This document shows, piece after piece, positions 7,705-16,952 of a stretch of DNA of 25,888 bases. Numbering within the stretch: position 1 is the first letter of the stretch; each line of letters begins with the position of its first letter. The notes under the pieces are model-generated. The model did not search any database, was not told where the DNA came from, and saw nothing but the letters and a program-made list of their open reading frames with translations. The stretch is taken from the NCBI GenBank assembly GCA_043803805.1, contig JAZDJP010000004.1:1-25888 (forward strand). The letters are read 5' to 3'. Position numbers and translations under genes: made by a program. The DNA is from JAZDJP01 sp043803805 (lineage in GTDB: Bacteria > Planctomycetota > JAZDJP01).

Positions 7705-8693
7705 TGGCGCTGGAGTACTCCATCCTGAATCAATTTCAATTCCAACCCTCCAACGAGGTCTGGAAGAAGATATTTGAACTTGCTTGGGATATCTGCTCAA
7801 AACCGATCCCCGATGGGAAATCGGATGCAGAGATTTCGCGCAGGGATCGCACCGTTGCGGATATAGACCTTTTCCTGGCGACGGCGGGATGGGATCTTTG
7901 GAAGACCTACGAAAAAGATGTCGCCAGAACATCCGAGGCGCTTGTGTCCTGGTGGAATTCGCAGACTGATGGACGCGCCATTCTGATCTTGGACGCCTTG
8001 TCACTGCGCGAAACCCCATGGTTGCTTCAGGGAGCGCAAAAGCGCGGATTCACTGTGCGCAAGGCCTTCGCAACGGGAGCCGAACTACCCGCCGACACAA
8101 CGCCCTTCGCAAAATCGCTCGGTTTTTCTCAGCGATCGGCGCTGAGCAATAACGGCGCCGGAGGAGCGCACAAATTGAGCGGTGCCCGCACAGAGTCCGT
8201 TGACATCGCATGGAAAGATTGCGCGGATCTTGTCGGTTCCGAACCGCGCTGGGTTTTCTGGCATCATTGGCCCGATCACCGCCTGCACGATCATGATGAC
8301 CCAGGCAAAGGGCTTCCCACGCTGACACAGGAAGTTCGAGATAACTTTGCAAGGGATGATTTTTGGCATTTGGTGGAGAGATTGGCCACGGGCCGACGGC
8401 TCATTCTGACTTCCGATCATGGGTACGCGGCAAGCGGCCTTTTTTCTGATTCAACCAAGGAGCAGACCGACTATCTCAAAACGGCGTTCAAGAGCGGCCG
8501 GGTGGAATGCTCGAACGCCGAGCCGGGGCCATGGGTGCCGCCTATCGACATGTCGCTCGAGACAAATCACGGCAAACACCTTTTCGTTCTGGGACGTCGG
8601 AAATGGAAATGTGCAGGTGGTTATCCGACTCTCATTCACGGTGGCCTTTCTGTGCTCGAGGTGGCCGTGCCGTGGATTGAGATAACGAAATGA
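7704..8693 (+). CDS. pglZ: Short PglZ-domain protein (alkaline-phosphatase superfamily)
   Basis: The 329-residue product carries the metal-site signatures of the alkaline-phosphatase fold: ILDALSLRE (D97 and S100 in the nucleophile region), HHWPDH (187-192), and LILTSDHGYA (D238, H239). PglZ is the hallmark of BREX/Pgl defence. It works with the methylase and BrxC/PglY, and recent work on other PglZ proteins points to metal-dependent nuclease activity. Typical PglZ proteins are 600-900 residues; this one holds little more than the catalytic core. The ATG overlaps the DUF499 stop by one base, and AAGGAG lies ten bases before it. I see no frameshift or internal stop, so the short form looks genuine. 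Confidence 0.82.
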   Translation: MALEYSILNQFQFQPSNEVWKKIFELAWDICSKPIPDGKSDAEISRRDRTVADIDLFLATAGWDLWKTYEKDVARTSEALVSWWNSQTDGRAILILDALSLRETPWLLQGAQKRGFTVRKAFATGAELPADTTPFAKSLGFSQRSALSNNGAGGAHKLSGARTESVDIAWKDCADLVGSEPRWVFWHHWPDHRLHDHDDPGKGLPTLTQEVRDNFARDDFWHLVERLATGRRLILTSDHGYAASGLFSDSTKEQTDYLKTAFKSGRVECSNAEPGPWVPPIDMSLETNHGKHLFVLGRRKWKCAGGYPTLIHGGLSVLEVAVPWIEITK

Positions 8694-8756
8694 GGTACGG
8701 TCATGCCACGAAAGGACATTAGCAAAATTCATTCCAGCAACGACAAGGAGGAACCA

Positions 8757-9857
8757 ATGAACGGCAAGAGTACGGTTGCTCAGATAGACGACATGGAAAT
8801 AGAAAATCAAGAACAGGACAACGAGGCCTTTATTGAATACGACATAGCTTCGTATCCGTCTGATTTCACATTGGACAATCTGTTCTCGCAATGGAAAAAG
8901 GGAAGTATCGTCATCCCGGAATTCCAGCGGGAATTCGTGTGGGACATCGAGCAGGCATCGTTGCTCATCGATTCCTTCATGATGGGGCTGCCTGTCCCCC
9001 CGGTGTTCCTGTACCTTGACGAAGAAAGCAAGTACCTGGTCATCGATGGCCAGCAACGGCTCTTGAGCATTTTTTTCTTCTTCGAGGGCTATTTCGGGAA
9101 AGAGGAGCATGGGAAGCGCAAGGTTTTCAAGCTCAAGGGAATTGATGAAAGTATTCGATACGCTGGCAAGACATTTAAGGAGTTTGCAGAGCCTGACCGG
9201 CGGAAGATCGAGGGGAGCGTCCTGAGAGCAATCAATATCCGGCAGATCAACCCCGCCAAGCAGAACACAAGCGTATATCACATCTTCGAACGGCTGAATA
9301 CGGGCGGAACATCCCTCAGGCCGCAGGAAATTCGCAATTGTGTCTTTGCCGGTGACTTTGTTGCCATTTTGAAGAAGCTAAACAAGGATGGAAACTGGCG
9401 GAAGATCATCGGGAAACCCGCTCTCGACAAATACCAAAAGGATTTGGAGTTGATCCTCCGTCTTTTCGCGCTACTCGAAAATGGGGTGGCATCTTATGAG
9501 AAGCCGATGAAGGAATATCTCAACAAGGCCATGCAGCGCAATAGGGTTGGCGACTCGGATTTCGCAAAAGCGTTTCAGGAACAGTTTTCCGTAACATGCC
9601 AGAGGATCGTGACCGTATTGGGGGAAAAGCCCTTTCATGTTCGGGGGCCGATCAATACCGCCTATCTTGATTCCGTATTCTGTATGGTCTACAGCAACAT
9701 TGACAAATTACCCAAAGATCTGATCAGGAGGTTTAACGAACTTACGCATGATAAGGAGTTTAATGACCAGTTTACGAGCGCTGGTACACAGGATACCGCA
9801 GTACTCAGGAAACGATTCCAGAAGGTTGAGCAAGCCCTGATCGGCGAGTCGGAGTAA
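8757..9857 (+). CDS. DUF262 (GmrS/ParB-like) nuclease-type protein
   Basis: I choose the ATG at 8757, which has AAGGAGG six bases upstream, giving 366 residues. An in-frame ATG at 8703 would add 18. The DUF262 signatures are IPEFQREFVW (53-62) and VIDGQQRL (95-102). In this ParB/sulfiredoxin-like fold the DGQQR motif binds nucleotide or acts in catalysis. GmrS and BrxU enzymes use this domain, usually fused or paired with DUF1524 (GmrD, an HNH nuclease), to cut phage DNA with modified cytosines. No DUF1524 motif is visible, so this is a standalone DUF262. The next gene codes for a HEPN protein six bases on. GmrSD-family BrxU occurs inside known BREX loci, which matches this position between pglZ and the methylase. 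Confidence 0.85.
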   Translation: MNGKSTVAQIDDMEIENQEQDNEAFIEYDIASYPSDFTLDNLFSQWKKGSIVIPEFQREFVWDIEQASLLIDSFMMGLPVPPVFLYLDEESKYLVIDGQQRLLSIFFFFEGYFGKEEHGKRKVFKLKGIDESIRYAGKTFKEFAEPDRRKIEGSVLRAINIRQINPAKQNTSVYHIFERLNTGGTSLRPQEIRNCVFAGDFVAILKKLNKDGNWRKIIGKPALDKYQKDLELILRLFALLENGVASYEKPMKEYLNKAMQRNRVGDSDFAKAFQEQFSVTCQRIVTVLGEKPFHVRGPINTAYLDSVFCMVYSNIDKLPKDLIRRFNELTHDKEFNDQFTSAGTQDTAVLRKRFQKVEQALIGESE

Positions 9858-9862
9858 TAACA

Positions 9863-10390
9863 GTGTTTGACGACTCCGATTCGTTTATCGCGCATTTGAG
9901 TGGTGCCGTGAAAGCCGCCGAAGATGATTTCGTGGCGTCCCGGTATATAGGGTTCATCGCGGTGTCAGCTGTCACCGTTTATGAAATCATGGTGAAGAAA
10001 TTGCTTATAGATTTCGCTGTAAGAAAGCATCCTATGCTGGGCAACTTCGCCTCTGCCTCCTTTGATAGACTCAACGCAAAAATACAGCGAGAAGATATCG
10101 AAAAGTATCTGGCGTATTTCGGGGATGAGTATTTGAACTTCTTCAAAAAGACGGTTGACGAGAAAGAGAAGGCGCGAGCACAAGAAGGAAGTCTAAAAGC
10201 ATGCTACGCGAACCTCCTCGAATGGAGGCATGAATTTGTTCATGCGGGGCGTCTGCCTAACCAGGCAACTTTCGATGAGGCGATAAAAGCATACCATCTC
10301 GGGAAGGAAGTGGTCGCCGCCCTTGAGGAGACACTGAGTCAGACACCTGATACTCCCGCCGATCGGAGACAAGTAGATGGCAAAGCGTAA
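9863..10390 (+). CDS. HEPN-domain predicted RNase (MAE_28990-like), DUF262 partner
   Basis: The start is a GTG at 9863, five bases after the DUF262 stop. The 175-residue helical protein carries the HEPN RNase motif R122-x4-H127 (in EWRHEFVHAG), preceded by the usual polar residues on the same helix. HEPN proteins of this kind often sit beside DUF262 genes. HEPN domains cut RNA in toxin and abortive-infection systems. The likely role is an RNase effector or regulator working with the DUF262 protein. Its last 14 bases overlap the methylase gene in another frame. The C-terminal tail is short and charged. The family call is firm on the motif, less so on the subfamily. Confidence 0.75.
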   Translation: MFDDSDSFIAHLSGAVKAAEDDFVASRYIGFIAVSAVTVYEIMVKKLLIDFAVRKHPMLGNFASASFDRLNAKIQREDIEKYLAYFGDEYLNFFKKTVDEKEKARAQEGSLKACYANLLEWRHEFVHAGRLPNQATFDEAIKAYHLGKEVVAALEETLSQTPDTPADRRQVDGKA

Positions 10391-13300
10391 CGGACAAACA
10401 AAATCCGAATGGCTGGCCGATGAGGTCGCCAAGGCCGTGGGCGCGGGCAAGGCCTGGGCCAGCGACACGGTTGATTTTTCAGATCCGAATCGTCCGCCCA
10501 CCTGTCTGGAGGTGGATTTCCCCATCATTCCCATTAACCAGATCGCGGCCATCGAGGGCAACGCGGGGAAACCCATTTACCAAATGTCCAAATGGTGGGC
10601 GCGCCGCCGCTCCAGTGTTTTTCGTTCGATGCTCATTGCCGCCGCAACCAAAGCGCCGGACGACCCGTCTGAAACGGCCAAACGGGTTTGGGATGCCTAC
10701 TACGGCAATCATCAGAAGAAGGGATCGTTCAAGCACCTCAAGGTCGCCGACATCTTCATGGGTGGCGGCACCACGATTGTCGAAGGGTCGCGTCTCGGCA
10801 TGCAGATGTACGGCAACGACCTCAATCCCGTGGCATGGTTCGTGGTCAAAAACGAAATGGCCAAGGTGGACAAGGCCGAAGTCGAGAAACTGCTGGCGAA
10901 TATCGAACGCGAAGTCAAGCCGCAGATCATGCCCTTCTATACCTGTGATTGCCCGCGCGGCCACAAGGGAAAGTGGACGAAGGTTTCCACGGGAAAACTG
11001 ATGGACGAGAATTTCAATCCCCTATCCCTCACGCCGGCGGAGCGAAAAAACTATTCCTATGAGGGACCCGAGATCATCTATGTGTTCTGGGCGAAACACG
11101 GTCCCTGCCAGGCGACTGGTTGCGGTCACCGCACACCCATCATGTCGAACCCCGTGATGGCGGTGAAAACGATCATCGTCAAGGTGTGGCCCAGGAAATG
11201 CAAACATTGCGGTGCCGACTACGACATCGAGGAGTGCGATGCTCGCATGGCACCCGGTGTGCCGTTGGTGGTGGCGCCAAACGAGCGGGCCTTCGCCGTC
11301 GCGACATTGCGTGAGGGCAAAAATGGTCAGGAGCCAGATCGCGTTACCTGTCCTCATTGCAACAAGGCCGAAGCGTCTCTCGGCCTCTTGGGCAGAGGAA
11401 CAAAGAAGAAGGTTGAACTTTTCCTCCTCGTCCATCCCGACTGGCTCAAGGGCGAAGGCAACAAAGATGCCAAAGGGAAACTCCTGGGCGGTAGCGCTAA
11501 TGACGATGTCGAGGCCACGATTCGGTGGAACAGGGCGCGAGCCACGAGGTGCCGACTTGTCGAAGTGCGCGGGACACTACCCGACGAGATAACATGTCCT
11601 GAAACCGGCGTCACATTCAAGACCGGAGGCGAAGGCGGCACGGTCCCGACCAAGAGCAACTTCGTCTGCGTGGCCGAGACCTGTGGCCGGAAGCAGGACG
11701 TCCTGACTTCGGTCAAGGCCTCGGGCAAGAACGGCCCAGTGGCCATGTACGCCATCCAGGGCTACTGCCCGGCATGCGACAAGGAGCGGCAACCCTACGG
11801 CGGACGGTTCTTCGCGCCGGTTACCGACACATCCACCTACGATGCCGCTCTGCGCGAATGGGAGACGCGGAAAGACGCCGACCTCAAGGACTACTGGCCG
11901 CGCAGCGAGGTGCCCTACGGTTTCATGACCGGCATCGCCAACGGGGATATCCGAAAAGGACACGGATTTACGCATTGGTGGAAAATGTTCACGCCTCGCC
12001 AGCTCGTGTCCTTGACGTTGATCTTGAAGGCAATCAAGGAGATACCGTCTAATCAGATGGCGGCAGAGATGGTCCTCGGCGCATTCCAACAGTACGTCCG
12101 CAATCAGAATCTGTTCTGTTTTTGGGATATCAGCCGTGATTGCCTTGCTCCTCACATGAGCAATGCCAACTATCACCCGAAGAGCAACCTTGTTGAGAAC
12201 TGCGTATTCCCGAAACTCGGGAGAGGCAACTGGGAGTCGCAATATGGTAACTTGGGAAGTGCCTCCGATTGGTGTTCTTCCCCCTGGGAATCGGTTCACA
12301 ATGGACGATTGGGTGACGAATCGCAGGATCTCAAGGATAGTCTATCTGGTAAGAGCGAGAAGGTGTTCCCTGGCGATCCGGTTCTCAATTCCGCTCGCCT
12401 GACGTGCATTTCGTCAACGGAGTTGACCTCCGAGGCCGAGGCATCCCATGACCTCGTCATCACCGATCCTCCGTTCGGCGGCCTCCTGCACTACTCCGAG
12501 CTTGCGGACTTCTTCTACGTCTGGCTCCGGCTGGTCCTGAAGGACAAGTACCCGGAATACTTCACGGGCGAATACACCCCGAAGACGCTGGAGGCCGTGG
12601 CCAACCGCGCCCGTCAACCCGGAAAGGACGAGGAAACCGGCCGGGACAGCGCCGATGTTTTCTATCAACGCCTCCTCACCGCCTGCTGGAAAGAAGCGCA
12701 CCGAATCCTCAAGTCCGGCGGGCTTCTGGCATTCACATTTCATCATAGCGAGGATGCGCCGTGGGTGGCTGTGTTGGAATCGCTCTTCGATGCGGGTTTC
12801 TACTTGGAAGCGACCTATCCCATTCGTAGCGACGAAACAAAGGGCGATGGGCAATTTGGATCCAAGCAGATCGAATATGACATCATCCATGTCTGCCGCA
12901 AGCGAACGGAGGAACCCAAACCCATCAGCTGGGCCAAACTGCGACGGCAGGTGTTGCAGGATGTTCAGCATCTCAAAAATCTCCTGGCTCATCACGAGAA
13001 GGAAGGATTGCCGGAAGCCGACCTTCAAGTCATTCGGCGTGGCAAGGCGCTTGAGTATTTCTCCCGCCACTATGGAAAGGTTTTCAAGGATCAGGACGCG
13101 CCCATCAGCGTGCTTGAGGCCATCGTGGGGATCAACCAACTCCTGGACGAGGAATCGGGCAGCATCAAGGACCCGCCTCCGCACAATGCGGAGCCCTTCA
13201 CGCGTATGTTCTTGCGGCTCTTCGATGGAAACGGCGAGATTGCGCGCGACCAGATGCAAAAGTTCATGCGGGGGACGGGCACGGCTCCGTCGGATTTTGT

Positions 13301-13664
13301 GAGCCGTGGCTGGTGCTCCGAGAAAAGCAAATCCTTCTTCCTTGTTTCTCCTCTCGATATCGCCAAGGAATGGACCGGCAAACACCGTCGCGGCATGACA
13401 AGCGACTACGATCAAGCGGCGTTTCTGATCGGAGCGTGTTTCGAGAGTAGCGGGATCAATACCAACGAAACGCTCAGCAATGAAAACTTCAAGCCGCATC
13501 CTGCACTGCCGGCGCTCCTTGCCTGGCACAAAACACACGGCGCAACGGCGGAAATCCGCAACGCCGCTGACTTGGCCGCGCATCTTTACCGCGCATGGGA
13601 AGCCAAGCACCAGACACCGGAACTGAAGCAGAAGAATCTCTTCTTCAACGAGGAGGATGAGTGA
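10377..13664 (+). CDS. DUF1156 zinc-ribbon adenine-specific DNA methylase (PglXI-like)
   Basis: A 1095-residue predicted DNA N6-adenine methyltransferase. The N-terminal DUF1156 signature PIYQMSKWWARRRSSVFRS is present. The SAM-binding motif DIFMGGGT is at 125-132, and the catalytic DPPF is at 697-700 inside VITDPPFGG. The long insert between them carries Cys clusters of zinc-ribbon type (CKHC, CPHC, CPAC). This order (SAM motif, long insert, DPPF) resembles alpha-type enzymes. DUF1156 methylases are the PglXI component of BREX type 3/5 and occur in other DUF499 gene sets. They methylate host DNA and so mark self. The start overlaps the HEPN gene by 14 bases, and the stop overlaps the next start. 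No truncation is visible. Confidence 0.9.
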   Translation: MAKRNGQTKSEWLADEVAKAVGAGKAWASDTVDFSDPNRPPTCLEVDFPIIPINQIAAIEGNAGKPIYQMSKWWARRRSSVFRSMLIAAATKAPDDPSETAKRVWDAYYGNHQKKGSFKHLKVADIFMGGGTTIVEGSRLGMQMYGNDLNPVAWFVVKNEMAKVDKAEVEKLLANIEREVKPQIMPFYTCDCPRGHKGKWTKVSTGKLMDENFNPLSLTPAERKNYSYEGPEIIYVFWAKHGPCQATGCGHRTPIMSNPVMAVKTIIVKVWPRKCKHCGADYDIEECDARMAPGVPLVVAPNERAFAVATLREGKNGQEPDRVTCPHCNKAEASLGLLGRGTKKKVELFLLVHPDWLKGEGNKDAKGKLLGGSANDDVEATIRWNRARATRCRLVEVRGTLPDEITCPETGVTFKTGGEGGTVPTKSNFVCVAETCGRKQDVLTSVKASGKNGPVAMYAIQGYCPACDKERQPYGGRFFAPVTDTSTYDAALREWETRKDADLKDYWPRSEVPYGFMTGIANGDIRKGHGFTHWWKMFTPRQLVSLTLILKAIKEIPSNQMAAEMVLGAFQQYVRNQNLFCFWDISRDCLAPHMSNANYHPKSNLVENCVFPKLGRGNWESQYGNLGSASDWCSSPWESVHNGRLGDESQDLKDSLSGKSEKVFPGDPVLNSARLTCISSTELTSEAEASHDLVITDPPFGGLLHYSELADFFYVWLRLVLKDKYPEYFTGEYTPKTLEAVANRARQPGKDEETGRDSADVFYQRLLTACWKEAHRILKSGGLLAFTFHHSEDAPWVAVLESLFDAGFYLEATYPIRSDETKGDGQFGSKQIEYDIIHVCRKRTEEPKPISWAKLRRQVLQDVQHLKNLLAHHEKEGLPEADLQVIRRGKALEYFSRHYGKVFKDQDAPISVLEAIVGINQLLDEESGSIKDPPPHNAEPFTRMFLRLFDGNGEIARDQMQKFMRGTGTAPSDFVSRGWCSEKSKSFFLVSPLDIAKEWTGKHRRGMTSDYDQAAFLIGACFESSGINTNETLSNENFKPHPALPALLAWHKTHGATAEIRNAADLAAHLYRAWEAKHQTPELKQKNLFFNEEDE

Positions 13665-14188
13665 TGGTACGAACTCGTTTTGACACGGGATGGATGAGGC
13701 GGGGTTGTTCGCTTCTTTGGTCTACCGATGCGTTTACCAAAATCGCCAAACCGCCGCAGGTGATTTCCATGAGGCAATTTTCGGCCATGGCCAAATCGTG
13801 GCCCGATAATCTGCCGTCCGGAAGCGGAAACGCCTTGGTTGTTTCCGGCCTCGAAGGATGTTTGGATGTGCTTGACAGAGCGGACGCCGAAAAATGGATC
13901 GAAAAAGATCTGAAAAACCTCATCCTGTCCTTCCAGGACGAATACGAGGGGCAGGCCGCGCTCATTTTTTGGTTGCCGTCAGGCCGGAGCCGCATCTCCA
14001 TGGTGGGATCGAGCGAAGAATATTTCTGGAAACTAAAGGCATCGGACTCTGAGACGGGACTACCCTTGGGACGGCTTCTATGGTCTGGAGCGGAGAACGA
14101 AGTCGAGCGCATCATGGATACGGATGACTCCGGTGCGGACTACGACGGCAAGTCGTGGGCGGGGCTTCACCACCCGAGGATCAGCTGA
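13664..14188 (+). CDS. Unrecognised defence-island protein between methylase and helicase
   Basis: The ATG at 13664 overlaps the methylase TGA (TGATG) and has AGGAGG seven bases upstream, giving 174 residues. I recognise no family. There is no P-loop, so it is not the small ATPase BrxF that some BREX types carry. It reads as a compact alpha/beta protein with a central hydrophobic strand, AALIFWLPSG, preceded by a helix rich in Lys, Glu and Leu, followed by an acidic, Asp-rich tail. Its stop overlaps the helicase start. Its fixed place between two core genes, with tight coupling at both ends, argues for a system subunit, perhaps a methylase or helicase partner or a specificity adaptor. No function can be assigned from the sequence. 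Confidence 0.75.
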   Translation: MVRTRFDTGWMRRGCSLLWSTDAFTKIAKPPQVISMRQFSAMAKSWPDNLPSGSGNALVVSGLEGCLDVLDRADAEKWIEKDLKNLILSFQDEYEGQAALIFWLPSGRSRISMVGSSEEYFWKLKASDSETGLPLGRLLWSGAENEVERIMDTDDSGADYDGKSWAGLHHPRIS

Positions 14189-16950
14189 TGACGCAAGAAC
14201 TGTTCAAACCCGGGACGAGAGTCGTTCACGACGGCTTCGGCGAAGGGGTGATCGTCGGCCCGGCGGCGAATGACTATTTCCGCGTTTTCTTTCCCTCCGG
14301 GGAACGTCAGGTCCATCAAGATTCCCTGCGACCAGCGATGTCCAGAACGGATCGCATTCTCTCGAATGTGGAAGGATCTGCGGAACGGATCAGGAACGCC
14401 TGGCTTCATTACGAGGCGCACGCGCTCCCGCTCATGGATAATGCCGCCACCCTGACGGCGGCGCGCATTGACCTTTTGCCGCATCAGGTTGTCCTGACGC
14501 ACCGAATTGCCACGGCCGCGCCGCGCCGTTTTCTTGTGGCCGATGAAGTCGGTCTTGGGAAAACCATCGAAACGGCGCTTGTCTTACGCGAATTGGCGAG
14601 TCGCGGCGAGCTGACGCGCGCGCTCATGGTCGTGCCCGCGGGACTTGTGAATAACTGGCATCGCGAACTCAACGAGGTCTTCAATCTCAATTTTGAAGTT
14701 TTCGGTAGTGAAGGCGATGTCACCGATCGGAAATCCAATGCCTTTGCCAAACACGATCGTCTGATCGCAAGCGTGGATACGCTGAAGCGTAAAACCCGAG
14801 TCAAGCGACTACTCGACGCCCCCGCCTGGGACCTTGTGGTTTTCGATGAGGCGCACCATCTCTCCGCGTATCGCTCGGGCAATCGGGTGCGCAAGACCGA
14901 AAATTACAAACTGGCCGAAGCGTTGAGAGAACATGCGCGGGACATGCTCATTTTGTCTGCAACGCCGCATCAAGGAGACCATTTCCGGTTCTGGATGCTC
15001 ATCCAGTTGCTCAATCCGACGCTTTTCGCCAATCCGGATGAGATGATCAAGGAACGCCACCGCTTGAATGCCGTTGTGTTTCGACGAACAAAAGCCGATG
15101 CCTGCCGAACGGATGGTTCACCGCTTTTCACGCGTCGCTGGGTGCACGCGGAATCTTTCACGATGTCCAATCCGGAGTCGGCCTTTTACGCCAAACTGCG
15201 CGAATACCTGCGCGATGGATTTGCCGTGGCGAAAAAGCAGGGAAACCAAGGGCGCGCGCTTGGTTTCGTGATGACCATTTTTCAAAAAATCGCGGCATCG
15301 AGTTTTGCGGCGGTGCGAAGCACGCTTCGGCGCCGGTTGTTGATGTTGACCATCCATGAGGCAATCCTGAAAGACAATGCCCTCGACATCGACGGTCACG
15401 CGGGGCTTATGGGAGAGGCCCGAAAAATTATCCACCAAGAGGCCAATCTGCCGGACGATATGGTGGGCCGGAGCGAGGTTGACCGCTTGCTGGCGGATTA
15501 CAAAGTGCGGCTTCTCAAGAAACTCAACGAGGAAGATTTATTACTTGCGGCATCGTCGGCGACCTCTGAAATCTACGGCGCGGAAGGGGAAGAAATGGCG
15601 ACGCTCGCCGTGGATTTGGCTTTGCCGGAGGAGCGCCTCCGTATTGCCGATCTTCTAAACAGTTTTCCACAGGTTCGGGAAACGAAGATCGAAAAATTAT
15701 TGCGCGGGCTTGGCGCGTTGTGGAATCAGAACGCCGGCGAAAAGGTGGTCATCTTCGCAACCTACCTCGCAACAGTGGACCTTCTGTCTCGGGAAATCGA
15801 GGCGGCCTATCCTGGCCAAGGCGTTGTTGTATTGCGCGGCGGGGATCATGGAGCGAAACTCGCCGCCGAGCGAAAATTCCGGCGCAAGGACGGCCCGAAA
15901 GTCCTTGTCTGCACCGCCGCCGGTCGGGAAGGCATCAATCTGCAATTCGCACGCGTGCTTTTCAACTTCGATCTGCCTTGGAACCCGATGGATATTGAGC
16001 AACGCATCGGGCGGATTCATCGCTACGGCCAGCGCGACACCGCCCAGGTTTACAATCTCGTTCTGTCGGACACCATAGAAGGAACCATTTTTCTGTTGTT
16101 GAATGATAAACTTCAGGAAATTGCCAGCGCCCTCGGGAAAGTGGATGAGCATGGGCATGTCACCGAGGACTTGCGTTCGCAGATTCTCGGTCAACTTTCG
16201 GAGCGGCTCAGTTACGACCAACTTTACCGCGATGCCCTTTCCGATCCTGAACTCAAGCGGACGAAACAAGAATTGGAAGCGGCGATGGCCAACGCCAACG
16301 AGGCGCGCAAGGTTGTCTTTGAACTTTTCCAAGACCTCGACAGATTCAGTTTGGATGATTACAAACCTTTTGCTGACCTCAACGAAAGTCAGGAGCGTCT
16401 CCGGGCATTCGTGGAGCAGGCCCTGGCATCTCGCGGCGGTCAACTTCGCCGGCTGGATGAACAACGCATGTTGATTACGTCTTCCAACGGGAGCCCCGAT
16501 ATTCGATGCACACTGAACCGAGATATCGCCCGTGAAGAGGATGGTCTCGACCTGCTGGGCATTGATCATCCCGTTGTTACAAAACTCATCAATGATTGGA
16601 AAATGGCGCCGCCGGAGTCCATTGGAGCGGCTGTTTCGGGAGGCAATGGCCAGTCGTCACTCCTGACGGTTTGGCTGGTGCACTCGCATCCGAACGATAC
16701 CGAACAGAAAACTTGTCTGATTCCGTTGGCGGTGGATGCCGGCGGGCAACGCAATCCTGGTCTCGAAAAAAAGATTCAGGATGTTTTTCGAGCGGAGCCG
16801 CGGCCAGCTGTATTCGACATCGAAAAACGACGTCATCTGCTGGACGAAATTGTCAATCCGATGTTGCACCGGGAGCTCGAACATCGTGGCATTGCGGCGC
16901 AGAAGGGTGGATATGCTGTCGAACTTGTTGCGTGGGTGGAGGTGAGCTGA
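14188..16950 (+). CDS. SNF2-type superfamily 2 helicase (BrxHII/DrmD-like)
   Basis: A 920-residue SF2 ATPase of the RapA/SNF2 class. The first ~60 residues form a small beta-rich domain (GTRVVHDGFGEGVIVG) like those of RapA-type proteins. Then come Walker A DEVGLGKT (119-126), motif II DEAH (220-223), motif III LSATPH, and motif VI QRIGRIHRYGQ (605-615). Helical and beta regions of unknown role follow. SNF2-type proteins translocate on double-stranded DNA. Related helicases are BrxHII in BREX types 3/5 and DrmD in class 1 DISARM. A frame opening 33 bases earlier exists, but the ATG at 14188, overlapping the previous stop, is the natural start. The helicase is the last core gene of the BREX-like module. 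Confidence 0.9.
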   Translation: MTQELFKPGTRVVHDGFGEGVIVGPAANDYFRVFFPSGERQVHQDSLRPAMSRTDRILSNVEGSAERIRNAWLHYEAHALPLMDNAATLTAARIDLLPHQVVLTHRIATAAPRRFLVADEVGLGKTIETALVLRELASRGELTRALMVVPAGLVNNWHRELNEVFNLNFEVFGSEGDVTDRKSNAFAKHDRLIASVDTLKRKTRVKRLLDAPAWDLVVFDEAHHLSAYRSGNRVRKTENYKLAEALREHARDMLILSATPHQGDHFRFWMLIQLLNPTLFANPDEMIKERHRLNAVVFRRTKADACRTDGSPLFTRRWVHAESFTMSNPESAFYAKLREYLRDGFAVAKKQGNQGRALGFVMTIFQKIAASSFAAVRSTLRRRLLMLTIHEAILKDNALDIDGHAGLMGEARKIIHQEANLPDDMVGRSEVDRLLADYKVRLLKKLNEEDLLLAASSATSEIYGAEGEEMATLAVDLALPEERLRIADLLNSFPQVRETKIEKLLRGLGALWNQNAGEKVVIFATYLATVDLLSREIEAAYPGQGVVVLRGGDHGAKLAAERKFRRKDGPKVLVCTAAGREGINLQFARVLFNFDLPWNPMDIEQRIGRIHRYGQRDTAQVYNLVLSDTIEGTIFLLLNDKLQEIASALGKVDEHGHVTEDLRSQILGQLSERLSYDQLYRDALSDPELKRTKQELEAAMANANEARKVVFELFQDLDRFSLDDYKPFADLNESQERLRAFVEQALASRGGQLRRLDEQRMLITSSNGSPDIRCTLNRDIAREEDGLDLLGIDHPVVTKLINDWKMAPPESIGAAVSGGNGQSSLLTVWLVHSHPNDTEQKTCLIPLAVDAGGQRNPGLEKKIQDVFRAEPRPAVFDIEKRRHLLDEIVNPMLHRELEHRGIAAQKGGYAVELVAWVEVS

Positions 16951-16952
16951 CC

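Noticed and set aside
12414..13610. Long reverse-strand open frame (398 codons) inside the methylase gene
   Set aside because: It is antisense to a clear DUF1156 methylase with all motifs and shows no family resemblance of its own; high GC at third positions makes such antisense frames common.
13664..14188. Assigning the small protein as BrxF
   Set aside because: BrxF has a P-loop ATPase motif; this protein has none.
15697..16569. Long reverse-strand open frame inside the helicase gene
   Set aside because: It lies antisense to conserved helicase motifs, including QRIGRIHRYGQ, and has no ribosome site or recognisable domain.
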